Source: Isoetes taiwanensis
Taxonomy: Eukaryota; Streptophyta; Lycopodiopsida; Isoetales; Isoetaceae
Assembly: GCA_021234155.1 (NCBI GenBank)
Contig: JAJEKV010000311.1
Location: 163,104-227,103 of the forward strand
Direction of reading: 5' to 3'
Length of the DNA: 64,000 nt
Position numbers and translations under genes: made by a program. Under the pieces are notes generated by a model. The model had not been told where the DNA came from and searched no databases. It saw nothing but the letters and a program-made list of their open reading frames with translations. Below are positions 1 to 11,647 of the stretch, piece by piece. Numbering within the stretch: position 1 is the stretch's first letter; the number at the start of each line of letters is the position of its first letter.

Positions 1-3000
1 TAGACGCGTTCAGCAAGGCTCCACCCCCGCTTTACCACGGTACCCATTGTCTGGTGCTCAATCATATCATAGCCTCCACAACCAGGTGGGCTCTTGTGCA
101 CAGGCCGCATTTAATGGGATTCATGGGATTCTATCTAGGAACATCTCTACTTCTATATAGTCTTTAGGTCTCTACCCCCCGTAATCCCATAAGCACAAGA
201 GGTGCAACAGAAGAACTACCATAATTCATAAATCCATTCATAATTTCAAATAGAATATCAATAAGAGATTAATCATTCATCTAAACAACCAAAGATTAAT
301 CTCTATCTAGAATCGCAAGCTAACTAAGCCTACTAATTGATATCTGAGCTAGATCTCCCATCTCTCAAGTCCTCCATACTCTGCTGATTGAATAAGCTCC
401 TCCTCCCTCTCCAGCTGGCCCCCAATTCGAATTGGAGCAAATTGGTATGAAGCCCCTATTTGGGTGACCCAAAGTTAGCATCCCTACCTTGCCCAATCGA
501 TTTGGGCTAGGTGGCATTTGCTTAGTTAATTAATTACTAATTAGTTAATATAATTAGTTATTAATTAACTATCTTGTATAATTAGCTTATTTTATGAAAT
601 GGCAAAACAACATAGCTAATTTTAACTCTTTTGGCTTATCCAATAATGGCCAATGTACCATTACGTACCAATGGTGATGTGTCATATATTTATATGTATA
701 GCATATACATACATGGAACGTCACATTTCTCCACCTTAAAAAGGATGATATCCTTAGCATCAAGACTACCGTGCTTTTGGGCAACATTTGACATGCTGGA
801 AGCAAGTCTCCCCTCTTAAAGAGGTAACATGAGATTATAAGTCACACAGAAGTTGTAATGTTCAAAGTGATCAAGATTGAAATGACTTGTAATGTGCAAA
901 CTATGTCTGAGAGAACTGATGTCATCCGGAATGTGACATACGGATTCATGGAATGTTCGAATATGAAACACATATCTCACAGTGAGATGAGTACGTAACG
1001 AAACATTACATGGGTTGCGTAACGAGCCTATTAAATATAGCGGGAGATGTAGGATTTTATTTTGGATTGAGTTGATTGATTTATACTCTATAAAAGTGCG
1101 AGAGAAAGTGCGAGAGAAATTTAAGTGGTTGAGTTACGAAACTGCAGGAAACAAGGTAGATTATATAAAAAAAAAAAATACCTTGGTGGTTCAAGCGATT
1201 TTGGACTAGACATGGCCTAAGGAAAAGTAACCGATTAAGGGACATGGTAGGTGATGTAGCTCTATATACAGCATCGGTGGCAATTATACGTCTATTCCTA
1301 GGAAGGTATATTGATAAGGACCAATGGTTTATATAGAGACATGGTGCGGCAGGAGTCGGTATGTGGCAACTGTAGTACGCCATATGCATAGCAAGCTGAA
1401 CTACGCAGGATTTCTCTAGGGGTTGATGACTAAGCAGACATTAAATCTCCCATTAATACATAAGTAATCGTGTAGAAGTGCGGAAGGTTTGGAATAACAA
1501 GTGGGAATGTATTCGTAATTCAGATTTATACTCAGGGAAAATGGCTATCATGGTACCTGTGATCCTATTGACTCACTGGAATTTAAGCGACCTAGGAAGG
1601 TATACTTAATAATTATGACAATTTGTTGGCCTGTTGGTATATATATATTGCCATGTTGGTGGTGCTTAAGCCATGCATTCACTAAGAAGTATACGATTCA
1701 ACTTATGATGATAGTAGATATATCACCATATAGTTGAGGGACAATTGACCAATGATTATGTGCCATACAATATATTACAGAGGTAATGTGCCAAGGTAGG
1801 AATTAAATTATAATTGTCTACATTATGAAAGGAATATCACTTTAAAAGTGTAAGTTTCTAACAATGGCGATCGAGATATAGACTGTTCATTCTATATTTT
1901 ACGTCTATTGCCACTTGAATCAAGATATGATTCATGGGGAGCGAGCAAGTTAGTGCCATAAAGAAACGCGGATCCATAAGGTATGGACCATAAAATCACG
2001 TATAATTTGCGTTTCGTAAGGAGGTTTAAGTTCCTAAGATGTGTAAGATGAATGTTAGATTATGCATAGGTAAGATCAGAACATAGTCGCCTACAAATGG
2101 GGATGAATTTGCATTCATGTCCATTCTGGCGAGATGCCAATAGTGTGGAATGTAGTGTCCATACAAGGTCAAGAGAATTGAGGCCAAAATAGGCGAAGAC
2201 GAGAATAGGCATCCTATAAGACCGTTAGAATGGAAAACGCCAATCGCTAGAATTTGGCGCAATCATTTGAAAGCGGCAAGTAAGGTATGCTGGAGCTTTG
2301 GTAAAGCCATACTATTATTAGAAATTGATCTCCAATGAATGATGTATTAGGAAGTAAACAATGTATCCACACGACACATGTGAGATAAGGGGAGCATGAA
2401 AGTTGTTGTGAACAACATTTCAAATATAAGAAATTTGAAGGGGACACTTTACCCAAAGTGTGGGATATGAACAAGTTAGGTGCCCGATGGGCAACTCTCC
2501 AAGGAGAATGTGGCCTGAACTTGGTACTGTGGTTTGTCTCTCTCAGAGTAGCTCCCTGTTGGTATATGCCTACTAGAAACATTTAATCTAGAAGCAAAGA
2601 AGAAAGGGTGTATAATAGAACTTTTAGTTTACAGTCCGTATGATATATGGAAATAATAGAGAGAAAAGTTCCTATACTAGGCATTGAATACATCCACTAG
2701 GAACTTAGGGTGGCAGCTCTCATTGTTGAATGTGTGACTAGAGCTTGGGGATGAAGTCGAACTAGGGTTTTTCTATGGGTATTAATCAGAGACGCTGGAA
2801 AGTGTGGTGTTAAAACCACAATATGTATATGTTACAAGATAAACAAGTTAAGAAAATGAGTTTGAGGCAACAAGAAGTTGAATTGCTGCTAGACAATATG
2901 ACCCACTAGATTGTTATATGGGAGCGGATTATAATTACAGGCTAGGACAAGAGTATACATGGAAAAACACATGTATAGACATGTAGGTAGTGAGGATTGC

Positions 3001-3870
3001 ACAATATGGCCGGCCAGTATGAGCATAGCTATATGGCTATATCAAACAATCACATATGACTTTAGACTTAGGAATAGCTTACACATGTTACTATATTACT
3101 TAAAAATAAGTTAGCGATCGTGGATGTTGGAAGGGTTTAGTAGTATCAAATACTACACTAGTGATGATAGCAAGGATGTCGTCTGTGACATCCAAATGTA
3201 TGCAATACAGGAAGATATTAGAATATTCATGCAAGGCGAGTGGATTGTTACCTGACAAGGTTTAAAGAATAAGAATAATGATATGCTTATATATGAGGAT
3301 ATCGGGTTAGATATGGTCTACCAGAGATAAGCATTCAAGTTATCCCAATGGCTGGAGTTGGCTATCTTCGGTAGGTACAACGTACTAAGGGGAAATGAAA
3401 AGAGTTTAGTCAGGAAAATAGCTAGAGTAAGTCTAGCATATTACATTCAAAAACATCCCGAGGATGGTTAGAAGAGAATTGAAATAATAGATGGGTGTTT
3501 AACTATGCAAAGGTTCTAGATACCGATGAATTAAATTAGTATTATAAGCTGAGAGTATCTATTGGGTGTGGAAATAACAAGATATATGAAATATCCCGTC
3601 GAATGATGGAAGAAGAGAAGGACGGTGACCTTGCCGATTATACCATTAGGACTAACAGACAAGAGGGCAAGACATAGGAAATTCAAATCCCAATGAGAAT
3701 CAAGACGTGTATAAAGTAGAAGGGGTGAGATTATATAGACAACCAATCCATATATCCTAAGAGTTACCCCACTCACAGGGAGCAATGCTAGATCCCGAAG
3801 TAGAGGCTCGAGGATCCCTTGCCTTGAGGTATACACCTCTTATAATGGCCTGCAACGAGTTTCATTTCTG
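1..3870. other. Long stretch without a supportable gene
   Basis: No reading frame here resembles a known protein; the longest frames are about 100 codons and have no recognisable motif. The sequence is AT-rich. It has a block of TTAATTAATTA-type repeats near 520-580 and an A-run near 1168. The texture suggests decayed, non-coding retrotransposon DNA, but I found no LTR pair or target-site duplication, so that is inference only. Confidence 0.4.
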
Positions 3871-3911
3871 TTGGCCTCCGTGGACGTTAAAATATACTTC
3901 CTTCCTTCCTT
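3871..3911 (+). mobile_element. 3' terminal scrap of an RTE-like LINE ending in (TTCC)n
   Basis: The 3' end of the LINE at 28.25-30.14 kb, read on the minus strand, is GGCCTCCGCGGACGTTAAAA followed by TATAC and TTCC repeats. The same string, with one change (CCGTGG), stands here on the plus strand and ends in a short TTCC run. Homology starts abruptly near 3871, so this is either an extremely 5'-truncated LINE insertion or a short element that shares the LINE tail. Confidence 0.6.
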
Positions 3912-4455
3912 ATGAAATATGACTTTAAGACCCTTAAGAGGATAAAGAATTGGATAACCATATGGCAGTTACAACAAAGGTTCGAACATAGGGGTTTTCT
4001 ATTATGAGATCGAGACGGTTTAATGCCTCCATCTCATTATAACGGGTCCAAAGACAACAACATTTGAAACCGATCAAAAGTTGAAGTTGACGTGATAACT
4101 TTAGAAAATAATAAGTTAATTGTGATAAAGCATGGTTGCTATTGGGAACACAAAGGACATTTAGCTGAAGGAGCCTTTAGAAAAGCTCTTCGACTGGAGT
4201 AGTAACCTTTGGAGTTATGGCATAATCTTGTTTTGGAGGGGGGAGGGGGGCGGGGGATCATAGTTTATGTACGAGACTAAAGTGCCATAAGGCACTAAAG
4301 GAATGGTTGAAGTACCTGAGGACCCTATCAAAATGTGGGCAGAATATACAATTCCAACATAGAGTTGGCCACTGTCCATTTGGGAAGTCGGTGGCTCAAC
4401 CACATCATAAAGGTACATAGGCAATGGGTTTTGTTTCAAGGAATTACCAAGGTTA

Positions 4456-4583
4456 CACTTTAGCTAAGATTTTTTTTTTTTTTTTTTTTTGTTGAAGGTA
4501 GGTTTGGTGGGACTTGCACCCGCCCACGTCTCCCAACCGATGGTGCCAGTGGGTTTTGAACCCTGGTGGGCACTTTACCTAAG
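4456..4583 (-). mobile_element. tRNA-type SINE copy, 5'-shortened, with 13-bp target duplication
   Basis: On the minus strand a roughly 80-bp body starts at 4570 and ends in an A-run (T-run 4471-4490 on the plus strand). Close to its start it has GGGTTCAAAACCC, a good match to a pol III box B as found in tRNA-derived SINEs. It is flanked by CACTTTAGCTAAG (4456-4468) and CACTTTACCTAAG (4571-4583), a 13-bp target duplication with one mismatch. A tRNA-like box A half is missing, so the copy is 5'-truncated or the family is unusually short. Confidence 0.65.
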
Positions 4584-6086
4584 TTAGAGCAGAGCTCTAG
4601 TATTGTGGGATCAGGATATATGTTTACTATGCACATACCATGTACAGATATGATAAACATCGTGGTGAGGTAATCTATGCAGTGACATGGGAGAGAAAGA
4701 CGAGTGTAGCCCAAACTTACCAATGAAGGGTCTGGAGTATGTCTGGAATGTGCAGACAAGTGTCAATCCGTTGCATGCTAAGGTAGAATGTTGTACTTGG
4801 CACTTGAAATAAATGTTAACGGGCAATAGAATAAAGCTCAAGATGATGTGGTTGAATGGAAAGTGGGTTTTTAATTAAAATATTAAAACCTTAGCTAACA
4901 GTTCTTAAAGATAAATTAAAGTATGGAACCTGGAGATCAAGTGAAGTTGGACCGAGGGGGCAATATGAGGCATATGGGGGCGTCTATATGAGGCTATGGC
5001 ATGGAACACTGTAAGTCTAAGTGTATAACTGTAAGTTTCTAAGTGTTGAACTATATTTTATCAAAGACATCATAACTAATGGATTATCCTCGTGGGAGAA
5101 TGGTTCTGGGGTAAGTTGTGCAGTATGAAATGATACTGTCTTTTCTTGATCAGTGAAATACATAGGTGTGGGAGCGACATCAATGAAAGTTAGGCTTGTG
5201 ACAGTACTTCAACTTGGGCAGGTTGTCTGGGCAACATCAGCAGCAGTATAATCTAGGCATACGTATAGTAAACATTCTAATGAACACCACATGTCATGGT
5301 CTTTGCATTGTCTCACTGTTGTCTTGGTATTTTGTTATGTATTTGGATCCTCCGGGGTCGGACTTCTAGGTTCGGTGGCCTAGGTTGCTCCGGCATGAAT
5401 CATGTTCTATGTTCTTTGTATTTGTGCTCTGTGACACCGGGCGTTAGTTCTCCTGGCCAGGATTGCTACGTCAGTCAACTCTTGTGAACTCCCATGGTAA
5501 GAGGTCCTCAAGTGCCAGACGTGCGCTGAGAGGGTATGCGCATACGAGGTTCACCTCACCACCTCGCTATAGGGCTTGGAATGTAAGCTGGCTGAGCGTT
5601 ATCCTGCTAACAGGGCCTCTATGTAGGCTGGCATTGTCCCGGAGTTTGTTCATGATGGTTTGGTACTTTAGCTATGTTCTTTTCTCTGGATGTTCATGAT
5701 GTTTACTTTGTTGTCATCGTCTAGCATTGTAATATAGGTTCTTGTATCTTGAGTTGTTTATATTCTTGTTATCCAAGATTCCAGAGTGTTTCCATGTATG
5801 CAAAGGCAGCTATGGGATTCCCACTTAGTCACGAGGACTAACCCCTTGAGTGCATTGTGCAGTGGATTAGCAAGCAGTGGTCAAGCTAGCGGCAGCAGTG
5901 TAGCCGGGGATTGTGGTTGAGTTCCAGAGGAGAAGCTCTTGTGTTAAATTGCTCAACTAGATCTTGTGAATGAATTGATGATAGTATTTTCTCTGAATAT
6001 TATTGTATTTGATAATGGATATACTATGGTTGATCTTTGATTATTATGAGTAAGAAGATTCAATTCTTCACCAATACTATCAACCT
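4584..6086. other. No supportable gene; flank of the nested insertion
   Basis: Two overlapping plus-strand frames (5296-5487 and 5463-5699) have no recognisable domain. The stretch ends at the target site of the poly(A) insertion that begins at 6102. I see no promoter, RNA gene or clear repeat. Confidence 0.35.
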
Positions 6087-6310
6087 AGAATTAGTGTAAG
6101 TGACAACGTTCTAGCCAAGAACTAGAATGCCCATCCTAATCAAGGGTTTCTTGGCGCCGTTCTTGGCGGCTAGGGCGGTGGCTTGAGGCAGGGGCCGCCA
6201 CCCTTCTCTCTACCGGAACTGCTGCCGATTACAAGAACTCTTACTACATTTTCTGCTGCAAGAGGGGAAAATCGAGATTGTTTTGGATCTGCGATCTCTA
6301 ACGAATAGGT

Positions 6311-6807
6311 TGAAGAATTCAAACAACACTCAACAAGTTAAATAAATAAACTTGTTAGTATATTCAAGCAAACAATAGACAAGATAAATTACAAGTTATC
6401 TTCAAACTATTGCATTTGCATACTCATCATACAAATAAGATATGAAATTGATTTGTAACACTTCGACAGCCCAAGCCCGGATCATATCATGTCCTCCGGC
6501 TACTGCTATATTCCCCCTTCACAATGATAATCAAATGCAATTCTTCTTTTCGTTTATAACCTTGGTCCGGCGCTATGCGGACCGAACGCAACGACTTGCT
6601 ATCACATTTCTTAATTCGGAACTTTGAATCATATTTCCCCCTTTAGGATATGCAAGGTGTCGTTCTTATAATGACCTGCTATGTATATTCAATGGTCTAT
6701 TAACCATTGCCGTATTTGCAAATCCCAATCGTGCTTCAAGTGCTTCAAGTGCTTCAAGTGCTTCAAGCACTACCTAAGTGCAATTACAACATGACATATA
6801 TTCAACA
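6311..6807 (-). repeat. Copia 3' LTR
   Basis: This is the left copy of the direct repeat. It contains four tandem copies of GTGCTTCAA (6732-6767), which the other LTR also has. It is joined to the purine tract on its right. Confidence 0.9.
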
Positions 6808-6817
6808 TTCCCCCTTC

Positions 6818-7987
6818 ATGTTGTAATCCACACATTAAATCATGCACTTCAACTCAGTAAATCTTGTCACCGCCAAAGGTTTTGTGAGCAAGTCTCGCTA
6901 ATCTGCTTGGCTGTGTTAACATATACCAACTTTACTATATCCTTTGCAACTATTTCCCTGATAAAATGAAGTTCAAGTTCTATGTGTTTAGATCTTTCAT
7001 GAAAGACAGGATCTTTCGTCATTGCAATGCAAACTTGTAATCGTCGGTAATTCGATTGGCCTTGTTTTGATCAAAACCAAGTTCTATTAGCCTTCTTTCC
7101 CATATACTTCTTTGGTAGCTAATACGGTGAGGCATATTCAGCCTCAAAGACTTGACATGGTGTAGCATTTTGCTTTTTACATTTCCAACTAACGGGAGCT
7201 CCTCCTAAGAATGTTAAATATCCGAAGTGGATTTCCTTGTATCTAGATCTCCTCCCCAATCAGCATCACAATAAGCATGCAATTGTAGGTTTTACGTATC
7301 ATAGCTAACTCCATGATTCATTGTACCTTTTAAGTATCTCAAAGACACGTTTATTTTGCCATCCAATGCTCCTTTCTGGGTCATTGTTGTATCTCGCCAA
7401 AGCATATTCACCACATAAGCAATGTCGGCCTAGTACAATTGGCAACATAGGACAAACAACCAATCAATGACATATAAGGTACATTACTCATTTCCTCTGG
7501 ATTCGCATCGTCTTTGGACACATTTTTTTTTGAGAGCTTGCGACACTGGAACTATTGGAGTAGTGTTGATATTACATTCAGTCATTTTGAACTTTTTAAG
7601 CATTCCCTCAATCTGTCCTCTTTGAGTCAATGTCAGGATTTTGTTCTCCCTATTTCTATGAACTTCTATGCCCAACACTTTCTTCAACTCACCAAGGTCT
7701 GACATTTTAAATTTGCTTTTCAGAATGTTCTTGCAATGTTCCAAAATATCAATGCCATTAGCTACCATTATATTGTCATCTACATAGAGAGCTATTATGC
7801 ACCACTCAGCTCCTCTATGAAATTTGTAAACATTTCCATCATTTTGCAATTTTCCAAAGCCTTGCTCTCTAAGAAAAGCATCTATACACCTGTACCATTC
7901 CCTTAGGGATTGTTTAAGGCCATAAACTGCCTTTTTTAATTTCCATACTTTTCCATTTTCTTTTTCAAAACACGGAGGTATTTTCAT
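6818..7987 (-). pseudogene. Copia reverse transcriptase C-terminal half and RNase H, decayed
   Basis: The open part (7484-7987) contains the Copia RT motifs VYGLKQS and ALYVDDNIMV, the latter being the catalytic YVDD box, then LGIEVHRN. Downstream toward 6818 the frame is broken. Fragments such as YMSLIG, TRP and LTKPL match the RNase H and C-terminal end of Copia polyproteins. Several stops and frameshifts rule out function. Confidence 0.85.
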
Positions 7988-8014
7988 ATAGATTTCTTCT
8001 TCTAAGTCTCAGAT

Positions 8015-8362
8015 TCAAGAAAGCGATGTAGTTACATCCATATGATGTACTTCCAAGTCTGCTGCATTTGCAATTGACAGTAGCATTCTTATGCTATTCA
8101 TTTTTACTAGAGGAGAAAAAGTTTCTTCATAATCTTGTCCATACCTCTGGGTAAATCCCTGAGCAACCAGCCTTGCTTTGAATTTTGGTGTTACTCCATC
8201 TGCTTGAGTCTTTATCTTGTACAACCATTTGTTACCAACAATATTCTTGTCACTAGGAGTATCTACAACCTCATAAGTGTTTGTTCTCTCAAATGATTGC
8301 ATTTCTTCTTCGCATGGCCTTGACCCGTTTTTGCAATCATGTGAGGTTACAACTTTCATCAT
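8015..8362 (-). pseudogene. Copia reverse transcriptase N-terminal part
   Basis: The frame includes NKWLYKIKTQADG, KARLVAQGFTQRYG and DYEETFSPLVK, the conserved start of the Copia RT domain (pfam RVT_2). It is separated from the catalytic half at 7484-7987 by a short break with an in-frame stop. Confidence 0.88.
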
Positions 8363-9213
8363 ACGTTTTAGGTGCGGCTACATCCAAATGCATTAGAATT
8401 TCAAAGAGTCCAAGAATCTCACCTTCTTTTTCTTTCAATCTTCTGCTCCTACCTGAGACATCACGTCCAAGTAGATCATGTTGTGTAGCAGCTTCCCCCT
8501 TAAGCATTTCTGCTTCTGTCCTCCTTTTCTTTTTAACAACATTATTGTGTACCTCATCTTGTTGATCTTCCGAACCCTTTGCGCACATTGTCATCGGCAA
8601 TAACATTATGGTCAGTTGACAATTGTTCATCTTCCTCATCCCGCCAAAGCGTAGTTGTTGGCTCGACCTTTTCTTTCGGAATATTTGGTACTTCCTCAAT
8701 CCTGTGGTTATCTGTTTGACCCTGATTGTTGATCCCCGGTAATACCTTGTAGTATTGTTCTTCATCAAATACAACATCCCTGCTAATTAGAATTTTCCTT
8801 TTGCTTGGATCATAAACCCTGTATGCCTTCGATTCTTGGTCATATCCAACCAGGTATGTAATATAAGCTTTGTCATCAAGCTTCTTCCTCAACTCATCTG
8901 GCACATGAACAAATGCCAGACATCCATAGGCCTTAAGCCTTTCATAGTCTGGTGTTTTGTTAGCCCATAATGTAATTGGAATTTCTCCTTTGATGCTTAA
9001 GGATGGTAACTGGTTTTGCACATGCACTGCTGCCTTAACAGCTTCTTCCCAAAGGAAATTTGGAAAACCAGAGTATTTTAGCATACTCCTTACGGCATTA
9101 AGAATGGTTCTATTCTTCCTTTCAGCAATCCCATTTTGCTGAGGCGAGAACCTGCATGTTAGTTGCCTCTTAATGCCATGTATATTGCAATATTGCTTGA
9201 ATTCATTAGACAT
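8337..9213 (-). pseudogene. Copia integrase C-terminal part and linker
   Basis: The frame 8554-9213 carries the integrase stretch FSPQQNGIAERKNRTI, whose glutamate is the last residue of the DDE triad, followed by AYGCLAFVHVP and YLVGYDQESKAYRVYDP, typical of the end of Copia integrase. An overlapping frame (8337-8777) continues into the low-complexity linker before RT, so at least one frameshift lies between them. Confidence 0.87.
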
Positions 9214-9529
9214 GAACTCTCCTCCCCTATCTTACCTTAAGCATTTGATTTTCCTCCCTGTTTCAACTTGCACCTCATTTGCAAATTTTTTAAATGCTTC
9301 CAATGCTAGGTCTTTTTGTGCTCAAGCGATAAACTCGGGTCATTCTACTATAGTCATCAATAAAGGTCATAAAATACCTTTTCCCAGAAATGCTAGTAAC
9401 ATTTAAAGGCCCCACAAATCACGTGTGTATCGGGTCCGGCTTATTCCTTGCCCCTTTTTTTTCGATTTCTTAAAGGGAAGTCTACTATGCTTGCCTAAAA
9501 TGCAGCCCACACATTTAAGCTTCTCATTA

Positions 9530-9742
9530 TCATCGGTTTGTGCCCTTGATCAGCCCTTTCTTGATCATAAGTTTGATAGTTTTAGAGTTTACATGACACA
9601 TTCTCTCATGCCATGTTTTTGTACTTGCACATGTTACAAGGTTAACACTTGGAACATAATGATTTAAGTTTAAACCAAATAAATTGCCGGTTCTTTTACC
9701 AAGAAACTTGAGTTTATTGTTGAGAAACACTTTACATTCCAA
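9530..9742 (-). pseudogene. Copia GAG-pre-integrase zinc-binding segment
   Basis: The sequence WHERMCHVNSKTIKLM matches the HHCC module in front of Copia integrase (typical form WHxRLGH). The rest of the integrase core between here and 9213 is broken by frameshifts (9215-9530), and the protease region (9745-10025) is not readable. Confidence 0.8.
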
Positions 9743-10027
9743 TCTCTCAAAGAGAACTTTATACCCAAGATCAACTAAGCGGGCAAACCCGAAATCGGGT
9801 TTCTAACTAAACCGGAACACAAAGCACATTTTCTAACTTGGATGACCTTCCTTCAAGATCATACAGTTCAAGCATTCTGTATCTTTGATTTCTTGCAAAT
9901 CACCATTTCCTAGTTGCACATGTCCACTTTTTACTTTCTTGCAATCTTTAAGCAACTTTATGGATGATGTTCTTGTCCTCTCAGCTCCACGAATCTACAA
10001 TTATCATATTGTGATCATTCTCATGCA

Positions 10028-11113
10028 TCAAATGACATAATTTAGCATAACTAACCTCATCATCTTCATTTTGCTCTCGTCCTCCTCACCGAGTCTCCGT
10101 GTTAAATTTAATCTTTGGATTATCTTTAGAACTTCCCTTTCCTTTTTTGTACAAATGTCCTCGCTTGCCTCGCCTACGGTTTTGCCTTTAGCATTCTGCC
10201 CCTTTGGGCTGGGACAGCTGGAAGCAAAGTGGCCTTTACCATCACAATTGTAACATATAACTTCCTTTCCTGTTTTTGGACAATCAGCCCTTAAATGACC
10301 ATATGCATTGCAATTATAACAAGGTCCAACTTTGTCCCTGCCAGCCTTGCCAAAACCCCTCTTTTCCTTATGTTTACCAAGCATAAAGCACGCCAGCTGA
10401 CTTGTTCGTCTTCATCTTGGCCAAACTGCCTCTGTTCAAATTCAGTTCGTATCATTTGTATTGCATGATCTTTGGTTCTTGCAATATTCCTTAGAAGAGT
10501 AGCCAAGTAAGCATTGTGAGAAACAGCCCTGGAAATAGCCAGCAATTGATATTGCTCATTTAATATAACACCTGCACCTTCTAGGTCTGCTACAATGGAA
10601 TCAAATTTTTCACAAAATTCAGTTATATTATCTTTCTCATGTAGCTTTAGTTTCCTCAACTGCTTCTCTAAAACATCAATCTGGGATGATGTTTTAACTT
10701 CAAAATTTGTGACCATGTAGGTCCACATTTCACTAGGGCTTAGCCCTCTAAGCTTGAGCTTAATAGCTGTTCCAACCTTACAGCAAATGATAGCTTGAGC
10801 CTCTTTAATCTTAATTACCTCATTAGTTGACACACTTGAGGTGACTGTTGGACCTGCACTTTCTGCAGCAGCTATACTAGCTTCACCACTTCCACCAGCT
10901 ATGGAATCACCTGTGCTTGAGCTTGAACTGGCTCCCCTAGTTGACCCTGCACCAGCATTAGCACTAGATCTCCTGCTTGCTTTAGGATCAACTAAATACC
11001 ACAGGTTTTTCAAACTCGGGACTTCACGGATACTTTGTTTCGGACTTGGAAACCACTTTCCCCTTGAACACCTCAATGGCATTGGAGCGATTTGCTCCAA
11101 ATCTGCTAGACAT
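10028..11113 (-). pseudogene. Copia gag with two CCHC zinc knuckles
   Basis: The likely start is the ATG at 11111-11113 (MSSRFGANRSNAIEVF). A frameshift soon after moves the reading into the frame that covers 11100-10291, which contains a UBN2-type gag segment (LRGLSPSEMWTYMVTNFE, LEKQLRKLKLHE, EFCEKFDSIVADL). Residues CYNCNAYGHLRADC and CYNCDGKGHFASSC further on are two CX2CX4HX4C knuckles that bind retrotransposon RNA. Confidence 0.88.
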
Positions 11114-11149
11114 GATGAATTTTTATAGGATCTGTAGCTCTGATACCAA

Positions 11150-11647
11150 TGAAGAATTCAAACAACACTCAACAAGTTAAATAAATAAACTTGTTAGTAT
11201 ATTCAAGCAAACAATAGACAAGATAAATTACAAGTTATCTTCAAACTATTGCATTTGCATACTCATCATACAAATAAGATATGAAATTGATTTGTAACAC
11301 TTCGACAGCCCAAGCCCGGATCATATCATGTCCTCCGGCTACTGCTATATTCCCCCTTCACAATGATAATCAAATGCAATTCTTCTTTTTCTGTTTATAA
11401 CCTTCAGTCCGGCCGCTATGGGACAGAACAACAAACTTGCTATCACATTTCTTAATTGAAACTTTGAATCATATTTCCCCTTTAGGATATGCAAGGTGTC
11501 GCGTTCTTATAATGACTGCTATGTATATTCAATGGTCTATTAACCATTGCCGTATTTGCAAATCCCAATCGTGCTTCAAGTGCTTCAAGTGCTTCAAGTG
11601 CTTCAAGCACTACCTAAGTGCAATTACAACATGACATATATTCAACA
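11150..11647 (-). repeat. Copia 5' LTR
   Basis: Right copy of the LTR pair; the PBS lies immediately to its left. It is followed by the second TAGGT target duplication. Confidence 0.9.

Larger units (their letters stand above)
6311..11647 (-). mobile_element. Full-length Ty1/Copia retrotransposon, minus strand
   Basis: LTRs of about 497 bp (6311-6807 and 11150-11647) begin TGAAGAATTC and end ATATTCAACA. They are flanked by the 5-bp duplication TAGGT (6306-6310 and 11648-11652). Read on the minus strand, the PBS TGGTATCAGAGC (plus 11137-11148), complementary to initiator tRNA-Met, lies one base from the 5' LTR, and the purine tract GAAGGGGGAA (6808-6817) abuts the 3' LTR. The order gag, zinc knuckles, pre-integrase, integrase, reverse transcriptase, RNase H is the Copia order. 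Many frameshifts and stops make it inactive. The LTRs differ by small indels and substitutions clustered in the middle. Confidence 0.93.

Noticed and set aside
10841-11128. Plus-strand 95-codon frame rich in Ala, Leu and Pro
   Set aside because: It is antisense to the Ser/Ala-rich part of the Copia gag and has no independent support.
11437-11634. CFKCFKCFKCF repeat peptide as a small gene
   Set aside because: It is a translation of the GTGCTTCAA tandem repeat inside the Copia LTR.
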